Source of the DNA: Bacteroidales bacterium
GTDB taxonomy: Bacteria; Bacteroidota; Bacteroidia; Bacteroidales; 4484-276
DNA length: 33,948 nucleotides
Reading direction: 5' to 3'
NCBI GenBank assembly: GCA_029934065.1
Contig: JAOZMX010000012.1
Span: 1 to 33,948, forward strand
The translations under genes were made by a program, and so were the position numbers. Shown piece by piece: positions 7,544-17,164 of this stretch (position 1 is its first letter; the number at the start of each line of letters is the position of its first letter). The notes beneath the pieces are model-generated. The model worked only from the letters and a program-made list of their open reading frames with translations, did no database searches and was not told where the DNA came from.

Positions 7544-9220
7544 ATGAAACGTCAATTTAACATAGGTCAAAGTGATTTTAAGAATTATATCGAAAGGAAT
7601 GCTTATTACATTGACAAAACGCATTTTATTAAAGAGATCATTGAAGATAACAGCGAGGTGCTGTTGCTTCCGCGTCCCCGGCGGTTCGGCAAAACTCTGA
7701 ACCTTTCGATGTTGCGGTATTTTTTCGAGAAATCCGGGGAAGACCGGGCGGGATTGTTTGACGGGCTAGCCATCCGAAACGAAAAAGAACTTTTTGAAAA
7801 ACATCAGGGACAATACCCTGTGATCTATCTGACTTTTAAAGATGTTGTTTTTAACAGTTTTGAAAATGCCGCAAGTGAAATCATTGACATTATTGTTTCG
7901 GAATTTTCTAAATACACATTTTTAGCCGAATCCATCCGGGATGAAAATGACAGGAAATATTTTAAGGAGGTATTGACGGCAGACAATCCGGTTCGCTTTT
8001 ACAGCAAATCGCTCAAGGTGCTGTCAAACATTCTTGAACAGTATTACCGTCAAAAAGTCGTCATTCTGATTGATGAATATGACACACCTATTCATGCTGC
8101 TTACAATTATGGCTTTTATGAGGAGATGGTCATTTTTATGCGCAATTTGATGTCGGGAGCGTTCAAGGACAATCCCGCTCTGTTCAAGGGAGTCATCACG
8201 GGCATTTTGCGTGTTTCGAAAGAGAGTATCTTTTCGGGATTGAACAATCTTGGGGTTTACACGGTACTCAACCGGCGCTTTTCGGATAAATTCGGCATTA
8301 CCGAAACCGAACTGGAAAAGGTATGTGATGATTTCGATTGCAGGGAGGCGCTGGAAGGGATCAGAAACTGGTACAACGGCTATCGCTTTGGCGACACGAT
8401 CATTTACAATCCATGGTCCATCACTTTATATATCTCTAACCGCGAAGACGGTTTCAGGCCCTATTGGGTCAACACTTCATCTAACGAAATCCTCTACGAA
8501 CTCATCAGCACCTCGCCAATGTCGGTGAAAAACGATTTCGAAAAATTGCTTAAAAACGAAACCGTCAAAAAACCACTGAACGAGGAAGTGGTGTTGAGGG
8601 ATGTGAAAAATGATTTTGAAAATACTTTCAGCTTTTTGTTTTTCAGCGGATACCTCACATGGTCGGATGTGGAACGTGTCGGGAGAAAAGATTTTTATTA
8701 TCTGAAGATACCCAACGAAGAGGTGCATTTTATTTTTGAAACCGTCATTCAAAAATGGTTCAAGTCAGCTATGGACGATCACGATCTGCAGATCATGCTG
8801 GAAGCATTAACAAAGGGTAAAATAGATGTTTTTGAAAGAATATTCGGCACTTTTGTCATGGAGACGTTATCCTATTTCGATGTTAACAAGAAAAACGAAG
8901 AAGCCGTATATCAGGCGTTTATTCTCGGCTTGTTGACCAATCTTTCAGCTACACATGAAATTTATTCCAACAGGGAATCGGGCTTCGGAAGGTATGATAT
9001 TTCCATTATTCCCAGGGATACTACAAAACCGGGAATCATCATGGAGCTGAAAACAATTGATTCTTTTGAAAACGAGACAAAAGATACAGCGCTTGACAAA
9101 GCCGTCAGTCAGATTGTCAAACGCAAATACAAAAGCGAGCTGGAAAAACGCGGCATCAAGAAAATTATTCAAATGGGTGTCGTATTTGACGGAAAACGGG
9201 TTTGGATAAAAACCATCTGA
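7544..9220 (+). CDS. AAA-ATPase-like protein with PD-(D/E)XK nuclease domain (PF09820/PF08011 type)
   Basis: The 558-residue protein matches an architecture abundant in Bacteroidota: an N-terminal AAA-ATPase-like domain and a C-terminal PD-(D/E)XK nuclease-like domain. The nucleotide-binding loop is the family variant PRPRRFGKTLNLSML near residue 45. VVILIDEYDTPIHAAYNYG near 170-188 is the Walker B region with the characteristic DEYD. Near the C-terminus GRYDISIIP followed by GIIMELKTID gives the D...ExK active-site pattern. Family function is unproven, with mobile-element or defence-related roles suggested. It is monocistronic, with divergent and convergent neighbours, and looks intact. Confidence 0.85.
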   Translation: MKRQFNIGQSDFKNYIERNAYYIDKTHFIKEIIEDNSEVLLLPRPRRFGKTLNLSMLRYFFEKSGEDRAGLFDGLAIRNEKELFEKHQGQYPVIYLTFKDVVFNSFENAASEIIDIIVSEFSKYTFLAESIRDENDRKYFKEVLTADNPVRFYSKSLKVLSNILEQYYRQKVVILIDEYDTPIHAAYNYGFYEEMVIFMRNLMSGAFKDNPALFKGVITGILRVSKESIFSGLNNLGVYTVLNRRFSDKFGITETELEKVCDDFDCREALEGIRNWYNGYRFGDTIIYNPWSITLYISNREDGFRPYWVNTSSNEILYELISTSPMSVKNDFEKLLKNETVKKPLNEEVVLRDVKNDFENTFSFLFFSGYLTWSDVERVGRKDFYYLKIPNEEVHFIFETVIQKWFKSAMDDHDLQIMLEALTKGKIDVFERIFGTFVMETLSYFDVNKKNEEAVYQAFILGLLTNLSATHEIYSNRESGFGRYDISIIPRDTTKPGIIMELKTIDSFENETKDTALDKAVSQIVKRKYKSELEKRGIKKIIQMGVVFDGKRVWIKTI

Positions 9221-9294
9221 CTCACCTTTGGTAATAACAGCATGATGCGCCGGTCATTGCATCAAAGATAGTCTTTCAACCCGGTAAAAATCCT

Positions 9295-11352
9295 TTATTT
9301 TTCGATTCTGATCCTTGCATCCACAGCAACAACTTGATCGGCAGTGCCCAATAAGGGATTCAGGTCCATTTCCATAATTTCGGGAGCTGTCGTAACCAGT
9401 GCCGAGAGACGAACGATGATTTCGGCAAACTGTTTTTCGTTGACGCCTTTTTGTCCGCGGACACCCTGAATGATCTTGTAGCTTTTCAGCCTTTTTATCA
9501 TGGCGGATGTTTCCTCAAGAGTCAGTGGAGCCAGGCCTGTTTGCACATCTTTGAGCACTTCGATGAAGATACCACCCAGTCCGCACAAAACCATATGTCC
9601 GAAGCCGTGTTCAAACTTGGCTCCGGCAAAGAGTTCAATGCCCGAAAGCATCGGCTGGATCAAAACAGCGGTTGTGTCCTTTATTTTCATCATCCTCTCA
9701 AACTCTTTGCTCACCGCATCGCCGTCTTTAACATTCAGCACTACTCCGCCGACGTCCGATTTGTGTACCGGGCCTACCACTTTCATTACTACCGGGAATC
9801 CCAGCAGTGCGGCAGCTTCAACGGCATCTTCGGCAGTGGTGACCACTTTTTCGCCGGCCCGTACAATTCCGGCTGCATCAAGTAGTTGCTGTACCGCATC
9901 CGGCGGTAAGTATCCGTTGTGGTGTTTCCGAATGATCTCCCTGATCGAATCCGTATCCATCGGTGGCAGTTCTGTATCGGCTGCTGCCGGTGGCGCCGTA
10001 TGAAAAACCCTGCACAAGGCATTGCCCAGAACAGCTTCGTCGGGGAAGTTTACCCTGCCGCGTGCAAGAAATTCTTCCACCTCGGCTTTTGCCGTCACCA
10101 CCGACGGAAGTACCGGGAAAATGGGCTTCCGGGCAGTTTTCATCTTTTCATCCAGTACCCGGTAAGCGTCAAATACCTTGGTCAGTCCCGGTGTTCCGAA
10201 AATAACCACCATCCCGTCTATTTCGTCAAATTCTTTATCAACATAATCGATGATAATACCAAGTTGTTCCGCCGTGCCCGTGGCGAGGAAATCAATGGGA
10301 TTGGCTACCGACGAACCGGGGAAGAGTTGCTCCGCCAGTTTTTTTGTTTTAGGATTTTTGATCTGCGGGACTTTAAGCCCCCCATGGGAAAGGGCATCGG
10401 TGAGCATCACGGCGGGGCCGCCGGCATGGGTAATGATGGCAATGTTTTCGCCCTTCAGCGGCGGATGCATAAATACCGACGCCACCGAAATGAGGTCTTC
10501 GCGGCCATGGCAACGGACGATGCCGGCCTTGCGGAAAAGGGCGTCCACGGCAACGTCGGGACTGGCAAGTGCTCCCGTGTGTGATGAGGCGGCACGGCTG
10601 CCTGCTTCCGATGAGCCTGCTTTCACGGCGGCTATCCTGCACCCTTTTCTGATGAGCGATGCCGCATGCAGCAATAATTTCTGGGGTTTGTCAATATTTT
10701 CGATGTACAACAATTTCACCCGTGAACTGGTTTCGGGGTCAAATGTTTCGTCCATATATTCAAGGATCTCTTCCACACCCATTTGTGCGCTGTTTCCCAC
10801 CGAAAACACACTGTTAAAAGTCAATCCTTTGGGAATGGCTGCTTCCATGATAAAGCAGGCCGTGGCTCCCGAACCCGAAATAAAATCAATTCCTTTGGGA
10901 TCGAGTTTCGGAATGGGCTCGGTAAAAACGCTTGCATGGTCGGGAGTAAGTACCCCGATGCAGTTGGGCCCGATCAATGAGCCTTTCACCGAATTAACCA
11001 CTTCAACGATCTTCTGTTCCAGCTCCTTACCGGCTTCATTCTCTTCGCCGAAGCCCGCAGAGATGATGATGAAAGCACGGGTGCCCTTGGTGTGAGCCAA
11101 TTCTTTAACCGTTTGCAGCGAATATTTGGCCGCTATGGCTAAAATGGCCAGATCAACCTCGGGCAAATCAGCCAGTTTTTGATACGACTTGATGCCCTGG
11201 ACTTCCGTTTCCTTCGGATTGGAAACATAGAGCTTGCCTTTGTATTGTGTATCGATCAGGTTTTTCAATACTTTTCCGCCGGGTTTGGTGATGTCGTTGG
11301 AACCACCGACCACAACAATGCTTTCAGGATGAATCAATGCTTTGGTAACCAT
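9295..11352 (-). CDS. Acetate--CoA ligase (ADP-forming), fused alpha-beta subunits
   Basis: It converts an acyl-CoA such as acetyl-CoA, with ADP and phosphate, to the free acid, CoA and ATP in one step, an energy-conserving reaction of many anaerobes. The frame opens at a codon at 11436, but MVTKALIHPESIVVVGG from ATG 11352 is the natural start and gives 685 residues. The N-terminal CoA-binding domain contains VVVGGSNDITKPGGKVL. Next come succinyl-CoA-ligase-like domains with the phosphohistidine candidate H258 in SSHTGALASPD. The last roughly 220 residues form an ATP-grasp domain with GFPVVMKVVGPVHKSDVGG and MEMDLNPLL. Fusion of alpha and beta in one chain is a common arrangement. The preferred acyl-CoA is not determinable. 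Confidence 0.93.
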   Translation of the reverse strand: MVTKALIHPESIVVVGGSNDITKPGGKVLKNLIDTQYKGKLYVSNPKETEVQGIKSYQKLADLPEVDLAILAIAAKYSLQTVKELAHTKGTRAFIIISAGFGEENEAGKELEQKIVEVVNSVKGSLIGPNCIGVLTPDHASVFTEPIPKLDPKGIDFISGSGATACFIMEAAIPKGLTFNSVFSVGNSAQMGVEEILEYMDETFDPETSSRVKLLYIENIDKPQKLLLHAASLIRKGCRIAAVKAGSSEAGSRAASSHTGALASPDVAVDALFRKAGIVRCHGREDLISVASVFMHPPLKGENIAIITHAGGPAVMLTDALSHGGLKVPQIKNPKTKKLAEQLFPGSSVANPIDFLATGTAEQLGIIIDYVDKEFDEIDGMVVIFGTPGLTKVFDAYRVLDEKMKTARKPIFPVLPSVVTAKAEVEEFLARGRVNFPDEAVLGNALCRVFHTAPPAAADTELPPMDTDSIREIIRKHHNGYLPPDAVQQLLDAAGIVRAGEKVVTTAEDAVEAAALLGFPVVMKVVGPVHKSDVGGVVLNVKDGDAVSKEFERMMKIKDTTAVLIQPMLSGIELFAGAKFEHGFGHMVLCGLGGIFIEVLKDVQTGLAPLTLEETSAMIKRLKSYKIIQGVRGQKGVNEKQFAEIIVRLSALVTTAPEIMEMDLNPLLGTADQVVAVDARIRIEK

Positions 11353-11455
11353 CTGTTGTTTTTGTTTTAATTTGCGGCGAAAATACAATTTTTCATCTCT
11401 CCGGCATCGAAAAAATGTACCGGCACGGACAATCATCTCAAAACATTTAAAATCA

Positions 11456-12649
11456 TTATGCCAAATTTTTTTTCATCGTTTTTGCTTCCGGTTTTGCCGG
11501 GGAGAGTGCCGTTGCCCGTTGTACGGCCTTGCTGCCGTAGTGCCGGCGGATACGGTCGAGTGTCTGGTAAAGATTCACCATTTCGGGAGTGTCGTCAAAC
11601 AGGTCGAGTTGCTGTGTGCCATTCACAAGATGGCTGAGGCGGACGCCGATAAGCCGGATGAGCATACGGCGCCGGTAAAGCCGGTCGAACAGTTCAAGTG
11701 CCGTTTTTCGCAGCAGATGGTCAAACGAAGTATAGGGAATGGTGCGCTGCAATGTGTGGGTGTCGAAATCGGAATAACGGATTTTTACCGTTACACAACC
11801 GGCAAGCTTTCCCTGTTTCCGGATCCTGAAAGCGATTTTATCCGTCATTATTCCGATGAGTTCGCGCATGCGCACCACGTCGATACTGTCCCGTTCGAAA
11901 GTGTGCTCGGTGCTGACGGATTTTTGTTCGGTGTAAGGTTTTACGGGGGTAAAGTCGATGCCGTTGGCTTTCCGCCAGATGTCGATACCGTTTTTTCCAA
12001 GCAACCTCTCCATCATTTCTGGTGGGATGCCGCTTAATGTGCGGATATTTACCACTCCCATGGAGCGCAACAATTTGTAGGTTTTAAGTCCGAGCATGGG
12101 TATTTTGCGGATGGACAAAGGCCCGAGAAACTGCATGATCTGCGGATGTTCCACCTGGAGTTCGCCATTGGGTTTGGCTTCGCCGGTAGCGATCTTCGAC
12201 ACGGTTTTGTTCACCGAAAGCCCCAGCGAAACCGGCAGTCCCGTTTCTTTTGTGATCCGTTGCCGCAACTCGTGTGCCCATTTCATCGAACCGAAAAAAC
12301 GATCCATCCCGGTAATGTCGATGTAGTGCTCATCAATGGAGGTCTTTTCGTAAACGGGAGCCGCTTCGGAAATGATCTCGGTGACCATCCGCGAAAATTT
12401 GCTGTATTGTTCCATGTCTCCGCGTATGACGACGGCATCGCTGCAAAGATTGAGTGCCATTTTCATGGGCATGGCCGAACTTACGCCGAATTGCCGGGCT
12501 TCGTAGCTGCATCCGGCCACCACACCACGATCGGACGTCCCTCCGACAATTACGGGCTTCCCCTCCAGTTTGCTGTTCAGCAACCGCTCCACCGACACAA
12601 AAAATGTGTCCATGTCCATGTGAACGATTGTACGGTCTTTTGTCTCCAT
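11456..12649 (-). CDS. dinB: DNA polymerase IV (Y-family translesion polymerase)
   Basis: It is an error-prone polymerase that copies past DNA lesions. The ATG at 12649 gives METKDRTIVHMDMDTFF and 397 residues; a further upstream TTG adds eight residues without homology value. The metal-binding acidic residues are D12 in HMDMDTFF and D106-E107 in TSIDEHYID. The palm motif GCSYEARQFGVSSAMP and helix-hairpin-helix region IRKIPMLGLKTYKLL are clear. C-terminal little-finger sequence is present and the protein is full length. It could be transcribed with the ADP-forming ligase downstream (gap about 100 bases), although the functions are unrelated. Confidence 0.94.
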   Translation of the reverse strand: METKDRTIVHMDMDTFFVSVERLLNSKLEGKPVIVGGTSDRGVVAGCSYEARQFGVSSAMPMKMALNLCSDAVVIRGDMEQYSKFSRMVTEIISEAAPVYEKTSIDEHYIDITGMDRFFGSMKWAHELRQRITKETGLPVSLGLSVNKTVSKIATGEAKPNGELQVEHPQIMQFLGPLSIRKIPMLGLKTYKLLRSMGVVNIRTLSGIPPEMMERLLGKNGIDIWRKANGIDFTPVKPYTEQKSVSTEHTFERDSIDVVRMRELIGIMTDKIAFRIRKQGKLAGCVTVKIRYSDFDTHTLQRTIPYTSFDHLLRKTALELFDRLYRRRMLIRLIGVRLSHLVNGTQQLDLFDDTPEMVNLYQTLDRIRRHYGSKAVQRATALSPAKPEAKTMKKNLA

Positions 12650-12704
12650 GTTCGCTTCGTTTGCTCTCCTCAATATTGATTAATATATAATCATAAATGA
12701 GTTT

Positions 12705-12735
12705 ACAATATAGTTATTCGATTATTGTAACCAAA
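12705..12735 (-). promoter_or_regulatory. Possible promoter of dinB
   Basis: On the minus strand a TTTG (12735-12732) is followed after 19 bases by TATATTGT (12712-12705), which fits TAnnTTTG imperfectly. The spacing fits the Bacteroidota -33/-7 architecture. No LexA-like operator was recognised. Confidence 0.35.
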
Positions 12736-13040
12736 AGATCGTGAATAAATTTTTTAATGAAAATGCTCCTTTAAAAACGAATGATGAATACAAAGCTCCA
12801 TTCTCTTTTCCGTCTGTTTCAAAGGCTATTTATAATAAGAATAAGTATAAATTTTACCCTTTCGGGAAATCACAAAACATAAATTTTATCAGCTTATGGT
12901 GAATGTAAAGTGCTAATACTTAAAATTATAAATCATTTGTGTGCAATTTCATGTAGAGAATAATTTTCTTAAAAAACCCTTCGATTGCCAAACTTCTGAA
13001 ATTTAGACTGATTCAATTTTTAATAATGAAATGAATGTTA

Positions 13041-13048
13041 TAATTTTG
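13041..13048 (+). promoter_or_regulatory. -7 box of the porin-acs-satP unit
   Basis: TAATTTTG is an exact TAnnTTTG match 51 bases before the porin start codon. A -33 TTTG is not evident, so the unit may depend on an activator or another sigma factor. Confidence 0.4.
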
Positions 13049-13099
13049 GCGCACTTTAATATTGTTAATTAATTAACAAGCAATTTAAACCGGTCAACT

Positions 13100-14344
13100 A
13101 TGAAAAAAATTGTTTTGTCCCTGGCGCTTTGCATAGGTTTTGTTCTTGCATCGAATGCCCAGGAAAAAAAGCCGAAGTTTGGGATCAAATTCACGGGTTA
13201 CGTTAAAACGGACATCTATTTCGATTCGCGACAGACGGTATCGATCAGGGATGGTCAGTTTTTGCTTTATCCCAAAAATGAACTGCCGGACATGAACGAT
13301 GAGGATATCAATGCCAAGTCGAGTTTCAACATGTTGAGCATCCAAAGCCGGATCAGGTTGAACATCACCGGGCCCGACGCTTTCGGGGCCAAGACCTCCG
13401 GAGCCATCGAAGGGGAGTTTTTCGGTCATGCCGCAGGGCAGATCAACGAGTTCAGGCTTCGTCACGCTTTTGTGAAACTGGATTGGACCAACACCCAGCT
13501 TCTTGTCGGGCAATACTGGCATCCGCTGTTTGTAACAGGATGCTATCCGGGAACGGTCTCCTTTAACACAGGAGCGCCATTCACTCCGTTTACACGCAAT
13601 CCTCAAATCAGGCTGACGCAAAAATTCAATGATCTGAAGGTGATGTTCTCGGTGATCACACAGCGTGATTTTGTAAGTAACGGACCATTAGGCCCCGGAA
13701 CGAGATACCTCCGCAACTCGGTTTTGCCGGCATTAAACCTGCGGCTGGAGTACGGTGTGAGTAATCAAGAGAAAGGTACACAGTTTCTCGCCGGTATCAG
13801 CGGTAACTACAAAATGCTGACACCACGTATCGTTACGCCGGAAGATTATAAAACAAATAATACCGTGAGCAGTTTTGCAGCGATCGGATACATTAAATAT
13901 GTCTTTAAGCCGGTTACTGTTAAACTTTTTGGGACATACGCCGGAGATACCTATAACCTGACCATGATCGGCGGTTACGCCGTTGAGAACATCGCCGACA
14001 CCGTTACCGGATTCGAAGATTACACTCCGATAAAGACCTTTGCGATTTGGGCTGAAATTCATACCAACAAGAAAAAATATCAGATTGGTCTTTTTGCAGG
14101 GTACTCAAAAAACCTCGGTGCCGGCAAAGATGTTACCGGACCGTATTTTGCCAGAGGATCGAACATCGGATACGCTTATCGCATTTCGCCACGTTTTATT
14201 TACAATGTGGGTAAATTCCGCATTGCTCCCGAGCTGGAATACACCGTAGCAGGATACGGAACCACGCAAGCCGACGGAACGGTTACGGATATTAGTGCGG
14301 TAGGAAATTTCAGGGTACTGCTCGGAGTTTATTTCTTCTTCTGA
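13100..14344 (+). CDS. Outer-membrane beta-barrel porin-like protein
   Basis: The 414-residue protein begins with a signal peptide (MKKIVLSLALCIGFVLASNAQ), after which a mature sequence rich in alternating polar/aromatic strands starts, and it ends in GVYFFF, the terminal aromatic typical of outer-membrane barrels. Segments such as GYVKTDIYFDSRQTVSIRDG, RLRHAFVKLDW and LLVGQYWHP resemble DcaP-like or general substrate porins of Bacteroidota. I cannot name its substrate from sequence. It is directly followed (64 bases) by acetyl-CoA synthetase and then a SatP transporter, so passage of acetate or another small acid through the outer membrane is a reasonable inference. The start has a full signal peptide and no better upstream option. 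Confidence 0.75.
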   Translation: MKKIVLSLALCIGFVLASNAQEKKPKFGIKFTGYVKTDIYFDSRQTVSIRDGQFLLYPKNELPDMNDEDINAKSSFNMLSIQSRIRLNITGPDAFGAKTSGAIEGEFFGHAAGQINEFRLRHAFVKLDWTNTQLLVGQYWHPLFVTGCYPGTVSFNTGAPFTPFTRNPQIRLTQKFNDLKVMFSVITQRDFVSNGPLGPGTRYLRNSVLPALNLRLEYGVSNQEKGTQFLAGISGNYKMLTPRIVTPEDYKTNNTVSSFAAIGYIKYVFKPVTVKLFGTYAGDTYNLTMIGGYAVENIADTVTGFEDYTPIKTFAIWAEIHTNKKKYQIGLFAGYSKNLGAGKDVTGPYFARGSNIGYAYRISPRFIYNVGKFRIAPELEYTVAGYGTTQADGTVTDISAVGNFRVLLGVYFFF

Positions 14345-14408
14345 TGCACGAACAAATAATTTGAAAATATCAATAAATTAAATCATTAATCATCAAAACG
14401 AAAGCCTT

Positions 14409-16331
14409 ATGATCAATAAAATTACAAGCCTGGCCGAATATTTCGAAAAATACCAGGAAAGTGTAGCAAACCCGGAAGGTTTCTGGGGGAAAATTGCCGA
14501 AAGTCATTACTGGCAAAAGAAATGGGACAAAGTACTGGATTGGTATTTTGAAGGTAAAGATGCTCCGCATGTCAATTGGTTTGTCAACGGCAAACTGAAC
14601 ATTACGGAAAACATCTTCGAGCGGAATCTTTTTCAACGCAAAGACCAGATTGCCATTATCTGGGAGCCCAACGACCCGAAAGAAGACACTGTAACTTATA
14701 CTTATGGTGAACTTTTTGAAAAAGTCAACCAGTTTGCCAATACATTGCTAAAGCTGGGTGTAAAAAAAGGTGACCGGGTCGCCATTTATTTGCCGATGAT
14801 CCCCGAGCTGGCCATTGCCATGCTGGCCTGTGCACGTATCGGCGCCATTCATTCCATTGTCTTCGCCGGCTTTTCGGCCAATGCTTTGGCCGACAGGATC
14901 AATGACGCCACTTGCAATCTCGTCATCACCTCCGACGGAGGTTACCGCGGAACAAAGACCATTCCGCTGAAAGGTATCGTTGACGAGGCACTGGAAACTT
15001 GCCCGACGGTGAAAAACACCATTGTTTTCAAACGTACCGGTGAGAATGTGAACATGAAAGAGGGACGCGATCTCTGGTGGCATGATGTGATTGACGGTGT
15101 CAGCACCGAAAACAAAGCCGAAGTGATGGATTCGGAAGATACACTCTTCATCCTCTACACCTCCGGCTCCACCGGAAAACCCAAAGGCGTGGTTCACACC
15201 ATCGGCGGTTACATGGTTTATGCCGAATATACCTTCAAAAATGTGTTCCAATACGGTGACGGTGACATTTACTGGTGTACTGCCGACATCGGATGGGTTA
15301 CCGGACACTCTTACATTGTTTACGGGCCGCTGCTGGCAGGAGCCACATCCGTAATGTTTGAAGGGGTGCCCACATGGCCCGACGCCGGAAGATTCTGGGC
15401 CATTGTTGAAAAATACAAAGTCAATCAGTTTTATACCGCCCCGACGGCCATCCGTGCATTGATTGCCCAGGGCGATGATTTTGTCACGAAATACGACCGC
15501 AGTTCACTCAAAGTGCTCGGTACTGTTGGCGAACCCATCAATGAAGAAGCCTGGAGATGGTATCACGATGTGGTGGGCGAAGGACGTTGCCCCATCGTTG
15601 ATACCTGGTGGCAAACCGAAACCGGCGGTATCATGATCTCGCCGCTGGCAGGCATCACGCCCACCAAACCTTCGTTTGCCACATTGCCGTTGCCCGGCAT
15701 ACAGCCCATTTTGGTGGACAATGAAGGCAACGAGCTGAAAGGGAACGGAGTTCAGGGGATTCTTTGCATCAAATTCCCGTGGCCCGGCATGTTAAGGACC
15801 ACCTACGGCGATCATAAAAGATGCTATCAAACCTATTTTTCCACCTTCAAAGGGCTCTACCTGACAGGCGACGGTGCCAAGCGCGATGAAGAAGGCTTCT
15901 ACAGGATCATCGGCCGTATTGACGATGTCATCAATGTTTCGGGACACCGTATCGGAACTGCCGAAGTGGAAGATGCCATCAACCAGCATCCTAAAGTGAA
16001 TGAATCCGCTGTGGTGGGTTATCCGCACGAAATCAAGGGCTCGGGTATTTATGCCTACGTTACCTGCGAAGAACTTTCCGACCACGAAATGGAGACCATC
16101 GAAAAGGAAATCCGCGATACCGTAACCAAGATGATCGGCCCCATCGCCAAGCCGGACATCATCCAAATCGTCAGCGGACTGCCGAAAACACGTTCGGGTA
16201 AGATCATGCGCCGCATCCTTCGCAAGATCGGTGAAGGGGATGCCACCAACCTCGGCGACACTTCAACATTGCTCGATCCGGGAGTGGTTGAGGAGATCAT
16301 CCTGGGTGCCAAAGTGGAAGTTAAACGCTAA
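14409..16331 (+). CDS. acs: Acetyl-CoA synthetase (AMP-forming)
   Basis: It activates acetate with ATP and CoA to acetyl-CoA, AMP and pyrophosphate: high-affinity acetate scavenging. The 640-residue protein has the family's N-terminal extension, the P-loop YTSGSTGKPKGVVHT, the acetate pocket and adenylate motif WWQTETGGIM, and the hinge/aspartate region YLTGDGAKRDEEGFYRIIGR followed by DDVINVSGHRIG. The C-terminal PKTRSGKIMRR carries the catalytic, potentially acetylated lysine K598. It lies between the porin-like gene and the acetate transporter on one strand with short gaps, which supports a role in acetate uptake. No sirtuin or acetyltransferase regulator gene is visible nearby. Confidence 0.97.
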   Translation: MINKITSLAEYFEKYQESVANPEGFWGKIAESHYWQKKWDKVLDWYFEGKDAPHVNWFVNGKLNITENIFERNLFQRKDQIAIIWEPNDPKEDTVTYTYGELFEKVNQFANTLLKLGVKKGDRVAIYLPMIPELAIAMLACARIGAIHSIVFAGFSANALADRINDATCNLVITSDGGYRGTKTIPLKGIVDEALETCPTVKNTIVFKRTGENVNMKEGRDLWWHDVIDGVSTENKAEVMDSEDTLFILYTSGSTGKPKGVVHTIGGYMVYAEYTFKNVFQYGDGDIYWCTADIGWVTGHSYIVYGPLLAGATSVMFEGVPTWPDAGRFWAIVEKYKVNQFYTAPTAIRALIAQGDDFVTKYDRSSLKVLGTVGEPINEEAWRWYHDVVGEGRCPIVDTWWQTETGGIMISPLAGITPTKPSFATLPLPGIQPILVDNEGNELKGNGVQGILCIKFPWPGMLRTTYGDHKRCYQTYFSTFKGLYLTGDGAKRDEEGFYRIIGRIDDVINVSGHRIGTAEVEDAINQHPKVNESAVVGYPHEIKGSGIYAYVTCEELSDHEMETIEKEIRDTVTKMIGPIAKPDIIQIVSGLPKTRSGKIMRRILRKIGEGDATNLGDTSTLLDPGVVEEIILGAKVEVKR

Positions 16332-16420
16332 AAATGCCTCCAACGACAAAATGTACTTTGATAATTTCAAGGTATTTGTTGATCAAATAACTGTTTTATT
16401 AAAAATTAAAAACTAAAATT

Positions 16421-16981
16421 ATGGAAAATAAATTAGCAAACCCTGCTCCTCTCGGGCTTATGGGTTTCGGAATGACCACCGTGTTGCTGAATTTGCACAA
16501 TGCAGGCTTTTTCCCTCTCGGGTCAATGATCCTGGCGATGGGTGTTTTTTACGGCGGTGTCGCTCAGGTCATTGCCGGCATTATGGAATTCAAGAAGGGT
16601 AACACCTTCGGCACAACAGCATTCACATCTTACGGCTTGTTCTGGCTTACACTGGTTTTTCTCATCGTTTTTCCCATCCTCGGATGGCTCGAAAAACCAC
16701 CGGCCGCTTTCATGGGATGGTATCTGTTCATGTGGGGGCTTTTTACCTTCTTTATGTGGATAGGGACTTTCGGGAAAAACCGTGCCCTGCAAACCGTGTT
16801 CTTCACGTTGTGGATATTGTTTTTCCTGCTGGCGATTAAAGACTGGACAGGCTCGGCAACGGTTGGGAAAATTGCCGGTTTCGAAGGTCTGTTCTGCGGT
16901 TTGTCGGCCATTTATCTGGCCATGGCGGAGGTGATCAACGAATCACACGGCAAAACCGTACTTCCCATTGGCGAACGATAG
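16421..16981 (+). CDS. satP: SatP/GPR1-FUN34-YaaH family acetate transporter
   Basis: It is an inner-membrane channel/transporter for acetate, in some members also succinate. The 186-residue protein carries the family signature [19 protein letters not shown] starting at residue 7, and [12 protein letters not shown] after the third helix. Six hydrophobic transmembrane segments are evident. Its place directly after acs, upstream of a strong terminator, makes a dedicated acetate-uptake module likely. Substrate is inferred from family and context. Confidence 0.95.
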   Translation: MENKLANPAPLGLMGFGMTTVLLNLHNAGFFPLGSMILAMGVFYGGVAQVIAGIMEFKKGNTFGTTAFTSYGLFWLTLVFLIVFPILGWLEKPPAAFMGWYLFMWGLFTFFMWIGTFGKNRALQTVFFTLWILFFLLAIKDWTGSATVGKIAGFEGLFCGLSAIYLAMAEVINESHGKTVLPIGER

Positions 16982-17005
16982 TTCATTTTCACTGCTTATC
17001 TTCAA

Positions 17006-17039
17006 AGCCTGCTGTCATGTTGACGGCGGGCTTTTTTTT
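17006..17039 (+). terminator. Intrinsic terminator of the porin-acs-satP unit
   Basis: AGCCTGCTGTCA at 17006-17017 pairs with TGACGGCGGGCT at 17021-17032 over all 12 positions (two as G-U) around a TGT loop, and the second arm runs into eight consecutive T residues. It starts 25 bases after the satP stop. Confidence 0.85.
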
Positions 17040-17122
17040 GGCAGGAAATATTTAGTTGTAAAATCCTCCGGTTTGTTTCAATGGATAACGGAATTAAAAT
17101 TTTTGTCATGATAACTATCAAT

Positions 17123-17144
17123 GCCTTCTTGAAGGCCTTTTTTT
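17123..17144 (+). terminator. Second small hairpin with T-run
   Basis: GCCTTC at 17123-17128 and GAAGGC at 17131-17136 form a short stem that must open to a tetraloop, followed by C and seven Ts. It may back up the terminator at 17006. Confidence 0.35.
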
Positions 17145-17164
17145 CATTTTCCGTTTAATTTCAA

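Larger units (their letters stand above)
12650..13099. other. AT-rich divergent intergenic region between dinB and the porin gene
   Basis: This 450-base region is much more AT-rich than the genes around it. It holds a possible leftward promoter near 12705-12735 for dinB and a rightward -7 box at 13041-13048 for the porin unit. A short GTG-initiated frame at 12741-12902 (53 codons) exists, but I do not find it convincing. No repeat or RNA gene was recognised. Confidence 0.55.

Noticed and set aside
10250-11095. 281-residue plus-strand ORF
   Set aside because: Antisense to the ADP-forming ligase and rich in Ser/Ala/Pro as expected for a shadow frame.
12741-12902. 53-codon GTG-started frame between dinB and the porin gene
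   Set aside because: AT-rich, no motif, no ribosome-binding site and no promoter placed for it; unlike the 53-residue gene at 5650 it is not linked to a neighbour on the same strand.
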